From Deltaproteobacteria bacterium (GTDB taxonomy: Bacteria; Desulfobacterota; Dissulfuribacteria; Dissulfuribacterales; UBA3076), in contig JAGYNZ010000011.1 in the NCBI GenBank assembly GCA_018399745.1, positions 1 to 64,000 on the forward strand: a DNA stretch of 64,000 nucleotides. The letters are read 5' to 3'. Position numbers and translations under genes: made by a program. Positions 8,912-17,785 of this stretch are shown piece after piece. Positions within the stretch are counted from its first letter, which is position 1. Every line of letters begins with the position of its first letter. The notes under the pieces were generated by a model. It did not search any database and was not told the DNA's origin. It worked only from the letters and a program-made list of their open reading frames with translations.

Positions 8912-9181
8912 GTGAACACCGATTTGGTTATCGGGATAGCAGGTGAAGCCATAAAAGTTACTCTATTGCTTTCTGCTCCCATGCTTATTGTTGGTCTTAT
9001 TGTTGGTCTTATTGTCAGTATATTCCAAGCTGTTACCCAGATTCAGGAAATGACACTAACATTTGTTCCCAAAATAATAGCTGTTATGGTTGCACTTATG
9101 ATCGCACTTCCATGGATGATCAATATCATGGTTAGTTATACACAGAGACTCTTTTCATCTATACCCATATATATCAGGTAA
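8912..9181 (+). CDS. fliQ: Flagellar export gate protein FliQ
   Basis: 89 aa from GTG 8912, preceded by GGGGG at about 8902-8906. Two long membrane helices fit the FliQ family, with GLIVGLIVSIFQAVTQIQEMTLTFVPKI in the loop region and a second helix ending PWMINIMV. FliQ wraps the FliP-FliR pore. Length is exactly typical. A 149-bp gap without recognisable sites separates it from fliR. Confidence 0.95.
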   Translation: MNTDLVIGIAGEAIKVTLLLSAPMLIVGLIVGLIVSIFQAVTQIQEMTLTFVPKIIAVMVALMIALPWMINIMVSYTQRLFSSIPIYIR

Positions 9182-9330
9182 ACATTCAGTATTAGCAGCA
9201 AAATTTCCGCGATAACAGGGAGTCAGGCTGAATCTTCCTCAAGTGAGCTGAGTGAATATATTGTCTCAGATTTACTGCTGAAGTCCTTTTGCGAATAAAT
9301 TGTAAATGGCGATTTTGAAACGAGTTTTTG

Positions 9331-10101
9331 ATGGATATTTCTCAAATAACTGCTGAACAACTGCAGCTCTTCATATTTATTTTACTACGAGTGAGTGCTA
9401 TGGTGGTTACTATTCCAATTTTTGGGAATAGAAATGTTCCAGTAAGGGCAAAGGGGGGACTGTCTTTGATGATAGCTTTTCTCCTTTTTCCTTTCATTAA
9501 ATTTCATCTTCCACCTCTTGAGATTTTTTCATTAATATTGGGAATGCTAGGAGAAGTTATTATTGGAATTATTATAGGATTTGCAGGTAGATTGGCCTTT
9601 GCTGGTGTACAAATTGCAGGTCAGCTTATAGGTTTTCAAATGGGTTTTGCTGTTGTGAACGTGTTTGATCCTATAACAAGTGAACAAGTTTCAATTATAG
9701 CTCAATTTCAGTATCTCATTGCAATGTTAATTTTTCTTGCTGTTGATGGTCACCACGTTTTTTTGTTTGCTATCGCAGAAAGCTATAGAATTATTTTGCC
9801 CTTTGATTTTTGCTTTTCAGTAGAATTAATGCAGTCAATTGTAGAAATTTCAAAGGATATTTTTATTATCGCAGTCAAGATAGGTGCTCCAGTTATTACT
9901 GCGTTATTGATGACAAGTATTGGATTCGGATTAATTGCCAGGACTGTTCCACAAATTAACATACTTATTGTCGGATTTCCTCTAAAGATAGCTATAGGGC
10001 TTATTGGTATAGGATTAAGTCTTCCCCTCTTTACGAAGATAATGGGTAGAGTTTTTTTAGCTTACGAAGTTAAGTTAAATATGCTTTTCCATCTGATGTG
10101 A
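9331..10101 (+). CDS. fliR: Flagellar export gate protein FliR
   Basis: 256 aa from ATG 9331; the adjacent in-frame TTG at 9328 is less likely. It has about six hydrophobic segments, an early LRVSAMVVTIPIFGNRNVPVRAK motif and GFAVVNVFDPITSEQVSII, all typical of FliR. FliR completes the export pore with FliP and FliQ and contacts FlhB. Unlike the gaps between fliP, fliQ and fliR, the gap to flhB downstream is over 300 bp and contains inverted repeats. Confidence 0.94.
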   Translation: MDISQITAEQLQLFIFILLRVSAMVVTIPIFGNRNVPVRAKGGLSLMIAFLLFPFIKFHLPPLEIFSLILGMLGEVIIGIIIGFAGRLAFAGVQIAGQLIGFQMGFAVVNVFDPITSEQVSIIAQFQYLIAMLIFLAVDGHHVFLFAIAESYRIILPFDFCFSVELMQSIVEISKDIFIIAVKIGAPVITALLMTSIGFGLIARTVPQINILIVGFPLKIAIGLIGIGLSLPLFTKIMGRVFLAYEVKLNMLFHLM

Positions 10102-10423
10102 GAATAGGGCGTACTTAATTTACAGTCTACACTTTTTCCGGAAAAAAAGTGCATTATTCATCAGTGCCAAAATACAAGATCAAAACGTAAATCAAGTTTT
10201 GACTTTTCGTGGAGGATTTTCAGGATGTCTGTTTTTTTGACACAGGCGTCATTAAATGGTTGGTTTAAACAAAAGGCCGAATTTTTCTCAATTTTAGTCG
10301 GTATTTATTAATATATCGAGGTTATCCTGGTTTTTAAATCCAAAATTCAAAAATTAAGAATAAAATTGTGTCTGAATTGGTGTTTACGTTCAGACATCAG
10401 TGTGTGCTTTAAGGGTTTTTAAT
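10102..10423. other. fliR-flhB gap with two short inverted repeats
   Basis: No coding frame is credible. Two hairpin-forming repeats are visible: CACTTTTT / AAAAAGTG at 10130-10151, centred on CCGGAA, and a perfect 8-bp pair TGTCTGAA (10369-10376) / TTCAGACA (10389-10396) just 27 bp before flhB. No sigma-54 or sigma-28 promoter with correct spacing was found. The second repeat could influence flhB translation or bind a regulator. Confidence 0.5.
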
Positions 10424-11485
10424 ATGGCTGAGCAAAGGTCAGATCAAGAAAGAACTGAAAAGGCAACACCTAAGAAGAGACAGGAAGCAAGGAAAAAGGG
10501 ACAGGTTGCAAAGAGTCAGGAACTTGCATCTGTGGCAGTTTTGTTGGCCTGTTTAGGAGTTTTTTATTTTGGTTCCTACTATATGATCGGAAAGATGCTA
10601 AATGTTATGAGACAGTTATTTGTTGAATCTGTTCAATTCAACATTGATTGTAACAATATTCAGCATTTTCTAGTCGGTTTTGCAAATGAAATTTTTGGTT
10701 TACTTTTTCCCCTCTTTTTGGCGGTTTTTTCTATTGCTTTGCTTGTCAACTATTTTCAGGTAGGTTTTGTACTTTCTACAGACTCAATACAACCTAAATT
10801 ATCCAAGATTAACCCTATTAACGGATTCCAGAGGCTTTTTTCTATGAAGTCTCTTGTAGAACTTATTAAGAATGTATTTAAAATTTTGATAATTGTTTCT
10901 CTTGTTTATATAACAATTAAAGGAGAAATAGAAAATTTTATTCCTTTGTCAGAACAAAGTGTAGGTGAAATATTAGTCTATATTGGTAAACTTGCATTTA
11001 AGATTGTTTTTAGAACTTGTTTGTTACTTATTATTCTCGCAATATTTGATTATTTATATCAAAGATGGGAATACGAAAAAAATCTAAAGATGTCGAAACA
11101 GGAAGTAAAGGATGAGTTTAAACAAACTGAAGGGGACCCAATTATAAGAGCGAGGATTAAACGCCTTCAGAGGGAGGCGGCCAGAAAAAGGATGATGGCC
11201 AGTGTTCCAAAAGCAGATGTAGTTATAACCAACCCGACACATCTTGCAGTGGCTATCCACTATGATCAATCCAGGATGTCTGCGCCGAAGGTAGTTGCAA
11301 AAGGTAGAGGTCATATCGCCGAAAAGATAAAGCAAATCGCCACGGAAAACAGAGTGACTATTGTTGAAGACAGACCTCTGGCACAGATATTGTATAAAAT
11401 GGTGGACGTGGATGAGGTAATACCAACAAATTTGTATAAGGCGGTCGCAGAAGTAATGGCTTTTGTTTACAGCATGAGACGATGA
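10424..11485 (+). CDS. flhB: Flagellar export switch protein FlhB
   Basis: 353 aa from ATG 10424; an in-frame GTG lies 24 bp upstream but only this start gives the family N-terminus MAEQRSDQERTEKATPKKRQ. Four membrane helices are followed by a cytoplasmic domain containing the self-cleavage motif NPTH (N270-H273) in ITNPTHLAVAIHYD. FlhB cleaves itself after the Asn and changes export specificity when signalled by FliK. The C-terminal half is closely mirrored by the small gene at 18953 (flhX). Confidence 0.96.
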   Translation: MAEQRSDQERTEKATPKKRQEARKKGQVAKSQELASVAVLLACLGVFYFGSYYMIGKMLNVMRQLFVESVQFNIDCNNIQHFLVGFANEIFGLLFPLFLAVFSIALLVNYFQVGFVLSTDSIQPKLSKINPINGFQRLFSMKSLVELIKNVFKILIIVSLVYITIKGEIENFIPLSEQSVGEILVYIGKLAFKIVFRTCLLLIILAIFDYLYQRWEYEKNLKMSKQEVKDEFKQTEGDPIIRARIKRLQREAARKRMMASVPKADVVITNPTHLAVAIHYDQSRMSAPKVVAKGRGHIAEKIKQIATENRVTIVEDRPLAQILYKMVDVDEVIPTNLYKAVAEVMAFVYSMRR

Positions 11486-11509
11486 TGAGACCGCAAGACG
11501 TTTCGATCA

Positions 11510-11659
11510 AGATTTGCTTTAAGTCTCCAAGATCCAGGGCGCAGAATTTTTCAAGAATGGGACTTACTTGTCTGTTGCCGTGACTTTTCGCTATGCAAAA
11601 TGCACAAGGCAGACTGGAAAATGAAAAACGCCGCGAGTTGATTTTATTTAGCCAGATCA
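11510..11659. repeat. Degenerate copy of dispersed palindromic repeat (copy D)
   Basis: The flhB-flhA gap contains two arms resembling the palindrome at 58239-58364. The left arm GATTTGCTTTAAG...CCAGGGCGCAGAA matches the inverted right arm of that copy. The right arm AACGCCGCGAGTTG...GCCAGATCA matches its inverted left arm. Similarity is clear in order and spacing but diverged, so this is the weakest of the four copies. Confidence 0.45.
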
Positions 11660-11697
11660 GTTTACAGGCTTTAGCTTTCGTTGAGTAAGAATAAAAA

Positions 11698-13797
11698 ATG
11701 GCAGATTCCTATGTAAAGACCAGTGGTTTTAACGATATCTTTAAGGGCAGTGATATTATAATGGCCGTAGGAGTAGTGGGTATACTTCTTATCATGATGA
11801 TACCTCTTAGTCCCTTAATACTTGATGTTCTTCTCTCCTTTAATATAACATTTTCATTATCAATAATGTTAGTCTCTATGCATATATTAAAGCCTTTAGA
11901 CTTTTCTGTTTTTCCATCTATTCTGCTTATTGCCACATTGTTTCGTTTATCTCTTAATGTTGCTTCTACGCGTCTCATACTTCTGCACGGTAATGAAGGT
12001 TTAGGCTCAGCAGGCCAGGTTATCAAGGCCTTTGGTCACTTTGTTGTTAGTGGCAATTTTGTCGTTGGGTTCATAGTCTTTTTGGTGCTTGTCTTGATTA
12101 ATTTTATTGTAATAACTAAAGGCGCTACAAGGATAGCTGAGGTGGCGGCGAGGTTCACACTGGATGCAATGCCAGGGAAACAGATGAGCATCGATGCTGA
12201 TCTTAACGCAGGACTCATTACAGATGCGGACGCGAGAATAAGACGAACCGAAGTTGAACGGGAAGCCAATTTTTATGGTGCAATGGATGGAGCCAGCAAG
12301 TTTGTGAGGGGAGATGCAATAGCCGGAATTGTCATAACGTTGATAAACATCTTGGGCGGTCTGATTGTTGGCGTTTTACAGCAAGGTATGCCCGTATTGG
12401 ATGCGGCGCATACCTATACCATTCTTACCGTAGGTGATGGTCTTGTGACCCAGATCCCGGCCCTGATTGTATCTACTGCTGCCGGTATGCTTGTGACTCG
12501 GTCAACGGCTTCATCTGACCTGAGTGAGGAGGTAGGAACTCAACTTTTTTCCCAGCCAAAGGTGATCGCTTCAACTTCCGTTATGCTTTTTATATTCGGC
12601 TTGATTCCAGGTATGCCCAAGTTATCCTTTTGGATTATCTCTCTCGCCTTGGCAGTTTTTGCATATACATTATTTATTAAATCATCACGAGAAATCAAAG
12701 AAACAAAAGCGGTAGTAAAATCTCAACATTCAAAAGAAGAACCTGTCGAGTCCCTTTTGTCCCTTGACCTTTTGGGGCTTGACGTAGGATATAGCCTGAT
12801 ACCCTTTGTAGATGAGGCGCAGGGAGGAGAGATACTAGAACGAATCAGGGGCCTGAGAAGACAGCTGGCTATTGATTTGGGCTTCGTCGTAGGAGCTATA
12901 CATATTAGAGATGATCTCCAATTAAAGCCTAATGAATATATTATTAAACTAAAGGGAATTGACGTAGCCAAAGGCGAGATAATGTTAGGTCATTATCTTG
13001 CGATTACTAATGGGGATGAACATATAAAGATAAATGGTATAGAGACAAAAGAACCGGCCTTTGGCCTACCAGCAGTCTGGATAGATGTAAAAGAAAAAGA
13101 AAGCATTCAGGCAAAGGGCATTGTTGTTGTCGACCCCGCTACTGTTATCTCAACTCACTTAGCTGAAGTGATAAAAACACATGCACATGAATTGCTAGAT
13201 AGACAAAGTGTTCAATCTTTAGTAGAAAATTTTGCAATTAATCATCCTAAACTTGTACAGGAACTTATCCCGGACATAATTCCTCTTGGTACACTGCAAA
13301 AGGTGTTGCAAAATCTTTTAAAAGAACGGATTTCTATCCGTGACTTACTCACGATTTTAGAGACACTGGCCGATTATGTACCTATAACAAAAGATGTTCA
13401 TGTATTAATTGGTCATGTAAGACAGGCATTATCAAGAGCTATAACAAAACAATACGAAGATGAAGATGGAAATATAACTGTTATTATGGTTTCTCCTGAT
13501 ATTGAAGATAATATTGCAAAATCTGTTCAGCATACTGAACATGAGTCATTTGTTATGGTTGATCCTGATATCATACATAAGATTGTCAATAATTTCCAGA
13601 AATTTGTCAAAATTTTTACCGATAGAGGACAAGAACCAATTATCCTTTGTTCACCCAATACAAGAATATACTTAAGAAAAATTTTAGAAAAATTTTTCCC
13701 TAATATAACTGTTATTTCATATAATGAAATTACAAATGATACAAATATCAAATCCCTGGGTATGTTGGTATTGAAAGATGCAGATCAAAAGATATGA
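11698..13797 (+). CDS. flhA: Flagellar export gate protein FlhA
   Basis: 699 aa, the normal length. The N-terminal half has about eight membrane helices and the conserved cytoplasmic loop AMPGKQMSIDADLNAGLI followed by ADARIRRTEVEREANFYGAMDGASKFVRGDAIAG, both diagnostic of the FHIPEP family. The C-terminal cytoplasmic domain (about residues 340-699) docks chaperone-substrate complexes and forms the nonameric ring of the export gate. The start ATG 11698 has only a weak ribosome site. Its 3' end overlaps flhF by 20 bp. Confidence 0.96.
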   Translation: MADSYVKTSGFNDIFKGSDIIMAVGVVGILLIMMIPLSPLILDVLLSFNITFSLSIMLVSMHILKPLDFSVFPSILLIATLFRLSLNVASTRLILLHGNEGLGSAGQVIKAFGHFVVSGNFVVGFIVFLVLVLINFIVITKGATRIAEVAARFTLDAMPGKQMSIDADLNAGLITDADARIRRTEVEREANFYGAMDGASKFVRGDAIAGIVITLINILGGLIVGVLQQGMPVLDAAHTYTILTVGDGLVTQIPALIVSTAAGMLVTRSTASSDLSEEVGTQLFSQPKVIASTSVMLFIFGLIPGMPKLSFWIISLALAVFAYTLFIKSSREIKETKAVVKSQHSKEEPVESLLSLDLLGLDVGYSLIPFVDEAQGGEILERIRGLRRQLAIDLGFVVGAIHIRDDLQLKPNEYIIKLKGIDVAKGEIMLGHYLAITNGDEHIKINGIETKEPAFGLPAVWIDVKEKESIQAKGIVVVDPATVISTHLAEVIKTHAHELLDRQSVQSLVENFAINHPKLVQELIPDIIPLGTLQKVLQNLLKERISIRDLLTILETLADYVPITKDVHVLIGHVRQALSRAITKQYEDEDGNITVIMVSPDIEDNIAKSVQHTEHESFVMVDPDIIHKIVNNFQKFVKIFTDRGQEPIILCSPNTRIYLRKILEKFFPNITVISYNEITNDTNIKSLGMLVLKDADQKI

Positions 13798-14956
13798 AGC
13801 ATTGAGCATAAATGAGGGCATGGCAAAGATCAAAGATGAACTGGGCCCTAATGCCATAATTCTTTCTAATAAGAGGCTGAAGGGGAAAAGGGGCTCTTTT
13901 GTGGAGATGATTGCGGCTAGGGATAAGTGTTGTACATCTATGTCAAATCTAAACAATATAAAGGACAAAAGTAGTGAACTATCTATTCTAAACAGTGACG
14001 AAGTATTTTTTCCTTTCAGAACAGAAATAGATCAATTAAAAGTACTTATAATGGATACTAGAAAGAAGGCTGATATCCAATGTGAGTTGACGGAATTAAA
14101 GGAGACCTTGAATACATTATTTGATATGCTTGGTATACAAAAAAATGGGAATGTTTCTTCACATTTATCAAAAATTTATTATCATTTTATTTCAATTGGA
14201 ATATCAAGACAGAGCGCTTTTCAAATAGTAGAAGAATTAAAGAATAATTATTCTCAGAAAGATTTAGAAGATTATAATAATCTGCTCAAAATTGCAGAGG
14301 GAATTATAGAGAGATCTATTGCTACATTTTATAAAGATATAACAAAAAAGAGAGTTATTAGCTTTGTTGGTCCAGCGGGATCAGGAAAGACAACAACGTT
14401 GGCAAAACTTGCGGCGCAATATTTGTTTGGTGATAAATTGGATATCGGAATTTTAACAACAGATACATATAGAATAGGTGCTACGGAGCAACTAAGAATA
14501 TATGCCGATATAATGGGACTTCCTCTAAAACTTATTTGTAAGAAAGAGGAATTCAAGGAAAGTTTAGATGAGTTTGGTGAAAAGGATATTATACTTATAG
14601 ATACACCAGGTAAATCATATAGAGATGAAAATTACTTGCTGGGACTAAAGGAACTCTTTACGGTAGAGTCATCCATTGAAAAAAATCTTATTCTAGATAT
14701 AACGGCAAATCGGGAAAATATGATAGAAACGGCAGAAAAATTCGGTATCATAGACTATGATAATATAATATTTACAAAGTTAGATGAGGCTAATAATTTT
14801 GGCCCAATTTATAATATTATTGATTACGCTGGCAAGCCAGTATTTTATATTACAAATGGCCAAAATGTTCCACAAGATCTTGAGGAAGTAGGTCCTGGTA
14901 GGCTGGCAAGACTAATAGTTAAAAATACTATGGTCACTATGGATTCGCGGTCTTAA
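13778..14956 (+). CDS. flhF: Flagellar SRP-family GTPase FlhF
   Basis: 392 aa. The N-terminal region MQIKRYEALSINEGMAKIK and ELGPNAIILSNK is typical of FlhF. After a variable linker comes the SRP GTPase domain: P-loop GPAGSGKTTT (G198-T207), DTYRIGATEQL (G2/G3 region), DTPGKS and TKLDEANNFG. FlhF localises the first flagellar components to the pole in polarly flagellated bacteria. It begins inside flhA (20-bp overlap) and is followed by flhG, its partner ATPase. Confidence 0.95.
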   Translation: MQIKRYEALSINEGMAKIKDELGPNAIILSNKRLKGKRGSFVEMIAARDKCCTSMSNLNNIKDKSSELSILNSDEVFFPFRTEIDQLKVLIMDTRKKADIQCELTELKETLNTLFDMLGIQKNGNVSSHLSKIYYHFISIGISRQSAFQIVEELKNNYSQKDLEDYNNLLKIAEGIIERSIATFYKDITKKRVISFVGPAGSGKTTTLAKLAAQYLFGDKLDIGILTTDTYRIGATEQLRIYADIMGLPLKLICKKEEFKESLDEFGEKDIILIDTPGKSYRDENYLLGLKELFTVESSIEKNLILDITANRENMIETAEKFGIIDYDNIIFTKLDEANNFGPIYNIIDYAGKPVFYITNGQNVPQDLEEVGPGRLARLIVKNTMVTMDSRS

Positions 14957-14979
14957 GGATTGAAAAGAGAGGTGTCCGG

Positions 14980-15879
14980 GTGGATCAGGCTGAATTGTTG
15001 AGAGCAATGAAGGGGATGTATAGGGATTATTGTGGCATAGGTCTTAGAAACAGGCAGAAAAAACGTGATAAAGATATTAGAGTTATCGCTATAACCAGTG
15101 GCAAGGGTGGTGTTGGTAAAACCAATATAGCGGCCAATTTTGCTTACATTTTTTCAAAGATGGGGCAAAGAGTTTTACTGCTTGATGCAGATACAGGGCT
15201 CGCCAACATAGATGTTATTTTAGGTATTGCTCCAGAATACAGCCTTTTTCATGTCCTCCACGGTGAAAAAACATTATCGCAGGTCACAGTACAGGGCCCA
15301 GGTGGTATCAAGATTTTGCCAGCGACTTCGGGGATTCAGGAGATGGCAGAGTTATCAGGAGACCAAAAGCTCACCCTGTTGAAGGAGTTAGATGGTTTTA
15401 TCGAAGATCTGGATTTTGTGTTTATCGATACGGCCGCAGGAATAGCTGAAAATGTCATGTATTTTAACATGCTGGCAGAGGAGATGATTGTAGTCGTTTC
15501 TCCTGAGCCTACTTCACTTACAGATGCATATGCTTTAATCAAATTACTTTACCATAGCTATGGAGCAAAACGTTTCAAGTTACTTGTTAACATGGTGACA
15601 GGTCCCGGCGAGGCTAAGGATGTTTATGGGAGATTGAACAATGCAACAGATCATTTTTTAAATCTTTCTATCGAATACTTAGGATATATCCTTTGTGACA
15701 AGACTGTTCATGAAGCCGTAAAACAGCAGACCATGCTGGTACAATTTTCGCCCCATTCTAAGGCGAGCGAATGTCTATTTATGGTTGCCGAAAAATTATA
15801 TCAAGAGCGGCCGGAAGATTGTGAAAGCAGAACTGCTAAGATTCTTGGCGTTACAAATGCTGAGCGTTACAAATGCTGA
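14980..15879 (+). CDS. flhG: MinD-like ATPase FlhG (FleN/YlxH)
   Basis: 299 aa from GTG 14980 with GAGAGG 7 bp upstream. The start MDQAELLRAMKGMY matches the short activating N-terminal motif of FlhG (DQA.LR). The deviant Walker A motif SGKGGVGKT spans about residues 40-48, followed by LLLDADTGLANIDVILG. FlhG counters FlhF and limits flagellar number, and in several bacteria acts on the RpoN activator. The last 16 bases are a duplicated copy of the preceding 16, which moved the stop codon and gave the unusual tail ERYKC. Confidence 0.94.
   Translation: MDQAELLRAMKGMYRDYCGIGLRNRQKKRDKDIRVIAITSGKGGVGKTNIAANFAYIFSKMGQRVLLLDADTGLANIDVILGIAPEYSLFHVLHGEKTLSQVTVQGPGGIKILPATSGIQEMAELSGDQKLTLLKELDGFIEDLDFVFIDTAAGIAENVMYFNMLAEEMIVVVSPEPTSLTDAYALIKLLYHSYGAKRFKLLVNMVTGPGEAKDVYGRLNNATDHFLNLSIEYLGYILCDKTVHEAVKQQTMLVQFSPHSKASECLFMVAEKLYQERPEDCESRTAKILGVTNAERYKC
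15848..15879 (+). repeat. Perfect 16-bp tandem duplication at the flhG/fliA junction
   Basis: GCGTTACAAATGCTGA occurs at 15848-15863 and again immediately at 15864-15879. Because 16 is not a multiple of 3, the second copy is read in another frame and ends flhG with TGA at 15877. Removing one copy would give ...TNADRYE and a stop at the TGA inside ATGAGTGA, overlapping the fliA start at 15885. Confidence 0.95.
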
Positions 15880-15884
15880 CAGGT

Positions 15885-16610
15885 ATGAGTGATAAAAAAA
15901 GGCGAGATGAAATAATAATTCAATATACGCCCCTGGTTAAGAATGTTGCCGAGCGAATTGTCTCGCGATTACCGAATCATGTGAATAAAGATGATTTAAT
16001 CAGTGTTGGTATAATAGGATTGATATCCGCCCTAAAGAAATTTGACGAAACGAAGAATGTACCATTTGCAACATATGCCAGGCTTAGGATTCAGGGAGCT
16101 ATTTTAGATGAATTGAGGTCAAGAGATTATGTCTCTAGGTCAGCTAGAAATAAGGCTGGAAAGCTAGAGAAGGCCTTTTCGACTTTACAGGGGAAGCTCG
16201 AACGATATCCAACGGATGAAGAAGTATCAGATTTTCTCGGCATATCAGTTAATGAATATTATAAGCTTCTTGATGAAACAAGAGGAGTTTACATTTTGAG
16301 TACTGACAATTTATCCCCTGATTATTGTGAGAAGTATTGCACATACGATATTTTAGAGAAAATGAATCAAAGCAATCCTTATTCTATTCTAGCACATAAT
16401 GAGCTGAAAAAAATATTAAAGAGTTCCATAGATTCCTTATCACTCAAAGAAAGATTAGTTTTATCATTATATTATTATGAAGAATTAACATTAAAGGAAA
16501 TAGGGATAGTAATGGAATTAACTGAGTCAAGAATTTGTCAAATTCATTCTCAGGCAATCTTAAAATTAAAGAGTAGATTAAAACAAGATAGATATGATAA
16601 ATTTGTTTAA
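15885..16610 (+). CDS. fliA: Flagellar sigma factor FliA (sigma-28)
   Basis: 241 aa from ATG 15885 (MSDKKRRDEIIIQYTPLVK); an upstream in-frame ATG at 15873 lies within the 16-bp duplication and is probably spurious. Sigma-70 regions 2 (VAERIVSRLPNHVNKDDLISVGIIGLI), 3 (VSRSARNKAGKLEKAF) and 4 (LSLYYYEELTLKEIG...SRICQIHSQAI) are all present. FliA transcribes late flagellar genes. Matching promoters precede flgM, fliD and fliC in this window. FlgM (24498) is its anti-sigma factor. It follows flhG directly, as in many flhF-flhG-fliA clusters. Confidence 0.95.
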   Translation: MSDKKRRDEIIIQYTPLVKNVAERIVSRLPNHVNKDDLISVGIIGLISALKKFDETKNVPFATYARLRIQGAILDELRSRDYVSRSARNKAGKLEKAFSTLQGKLERYPTDEEVSDFLGISVNEYYKLLDETRGVYILSTDNLSPDYCEKYCTYDILEKMNQSNPYSILAHNELKKILKSSIDSLSLKERLVLSLYYYEELTLKEIGIVMELTESRICQIHSQAILKLKSRLKQDRYDKFV

Positions 16611-16647
16611 TTACCATAAATATACATATCTGAGTATAGAATAAAAA

Positions 16648-16953
16648 ATGAGAAAGATAAATTTTATAATATTTTTCTTTTTTACTATGGTCATTTTATC
16701 ATATAGTTATGCTATTACACCAGAACAGGTGATTGCATTGAAGAAAGCTGGAGTAAGTGATAAAACAATCCAAATAATGTTAGAGCAGGAGAAAGAGCAT
16801 ACAAAAGTAGTTAAAGATGGAGAAGGTAATGTATATATTATTTACTCTACAGGGCAGCCAAAACAAGAAAATAGGACAAATATTACGGAGGAAGAAAAGT
16901 TAGAAAAGGCGTGGAAGTTGCTAGAGAATATCATAATTGATAAAAGGAACTAA
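16648..16953 (+). CDS. Small secreted protein of unknown function
   Basis: 101 aa, not recognised. It has a clear N-terminal signal peptide (hydrophobic core FIIFFFFTMVILSYSYA, likely cut after the Ala near residue 22). The mature part begins with ITPEQVIALKKAGVSDKTIQIMLEQE, a short helical repeat-like module, then a turn GEGNVYIIYST and a charged helix. It sits 37 bp after fliA and shares its strand and spacing with the flagellar operon, so an envelope role connected with motility is plausible but unproven. Confidence 0.7.
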   Translation: MRKINFIIFFFFTMVILSYSYAITPEQVIALKKAGVSDKTIQIMLEQEKEHTKVVKDGEGNVYIIYSTGQPKQENRTNITEEEKLEKAWKLLENIIIDKRN

Positions 16954-17004
16954 TTATAAAATAGTTATATTTTAGCTTTTTATTCGAAAAGAGGTGTTAG
17001 AGCT

Positions 17005-17325
17005 ATGCTTAGATCTGTTGATGTACAGCAAATAATACTACAATCAAATAGTGTTGAGCGAGTTCATCAGGTGCAGCAACAGCATCCGGATTTGCAGCAA
17101 AAATACTTTGCAGATCAATTAAATAAGGAAAAGTCTTTATTGAAGGAAAAAGTCAAAGATCTTGAAGAAAGTGAACGACTTTTAATTAAAGAGGAAGATG
17201 GACAATCCAGGAGGGAAAGGGATCCTAAAGGCGGCAAACAAAAAAGAGAAAAAGAAGATGCTTCCGGTGTCGGCAATGATATACCTGACGATGGGGCCAG
17301 GATAAGGGTAGACATAAAGGTATAA
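17005..17325 (+). CDS. Small charged helical protein of unknown function
   Basis: 106 aa with no signal peptide or membrane segment. The first half is rich in Gln, Leu and charged residues and looks like a coiled coil (about residues 5-62). The second half is a Lys/Arg/Glu/Gly-rich tail ending RIRVDIKV. The start ATG 17005 is preceded by GAGGTG at about 16991. It is separated by 1 bp from the next gene. Its position inside the flagellar operon suggests a minor flagellar or chaperone-like role; I do not recognise the family. Confidence 0.65.
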   Translation: MLRSVDVQQIILQSNSVERVHQVQQQHPDLQQKYFADQLNKEKSLLKEKVKDLEESERLLIKEEDGQSRRERDPKGGKQKREKEDASGVGNDIPDDGARIRVDIKV

Positions 17326-17326
17326 G

Positions 17327-17785
17327 ATGACTGTAGAGTTATTGCCAGCGGTCCAGATTTTTGCGGATTTAGTCCTATTTTTTGCCATTATATTTTTGAT
17401 TAGAATAGTAAACCGAGAAATAAAAAAGAGGTCATGTGAAATAGATGCGGAACTTTTACCTGAACTCAAGAAGTTGATAGCAGATTCTCAGAATTCTGCT
17501 GATTATCTGTTGCAAACTGTAAATGAGGGCAGAAAATCTTTAAAAGAGACAGCATATGCCCTGGACGAAAAAGAGAAGAGGTTAAGATTTCTTTTAGAAG
17601 AGTCAGACAGCAGGATTAAGGAAATGAAATTGGGCGATTCAAACCGTAGAGAAAAGTATGAAGAGGTCAGAAAGTTGGCCAAACAGGGTCTGAGTGAGAA
17701 AGAGATCGCGCATATGTTTAACCTGACAGAGGGAGAGATTTGCCTTATTTTAAACCTTGATCGCAAAAAGAATGAAAACGTCTAA
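17327..17785 (+). CDS. DUF2802-like membrane-anchored coiled-coil protein
   Basis: 152 aa. One N-terminal membrane helix (about residues 7-26, FADLVLFFAIIFLI) is followed by a long charged coiled coil (about 30-110) and a C-terminal helix-turn-helix-like segment VRKLAKQGLSEKEIAHMFNLTEGEICLIL. This arrangement matches DUF2802 proteins found beside flagellar or chemotaxis genes in proteobacteria. Function is unknown. It overlaps the following FliK-like gene by 14 bp, so the two are probably co-translated. Confidence 0.7.
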   Translation: MTVELLPAVQIFADLVLFFAIIFLIRIVNREIKKRSCEIDAELLPELKKLIADSQNSADYLLQTVNEGRKSLKETAYALDEKEKRLRFLLEESDSRIKEMKLGDSNRREKYEEVRKLAKQGLSEKEIAHMFNLTEGEICLILNLDRKKNENV

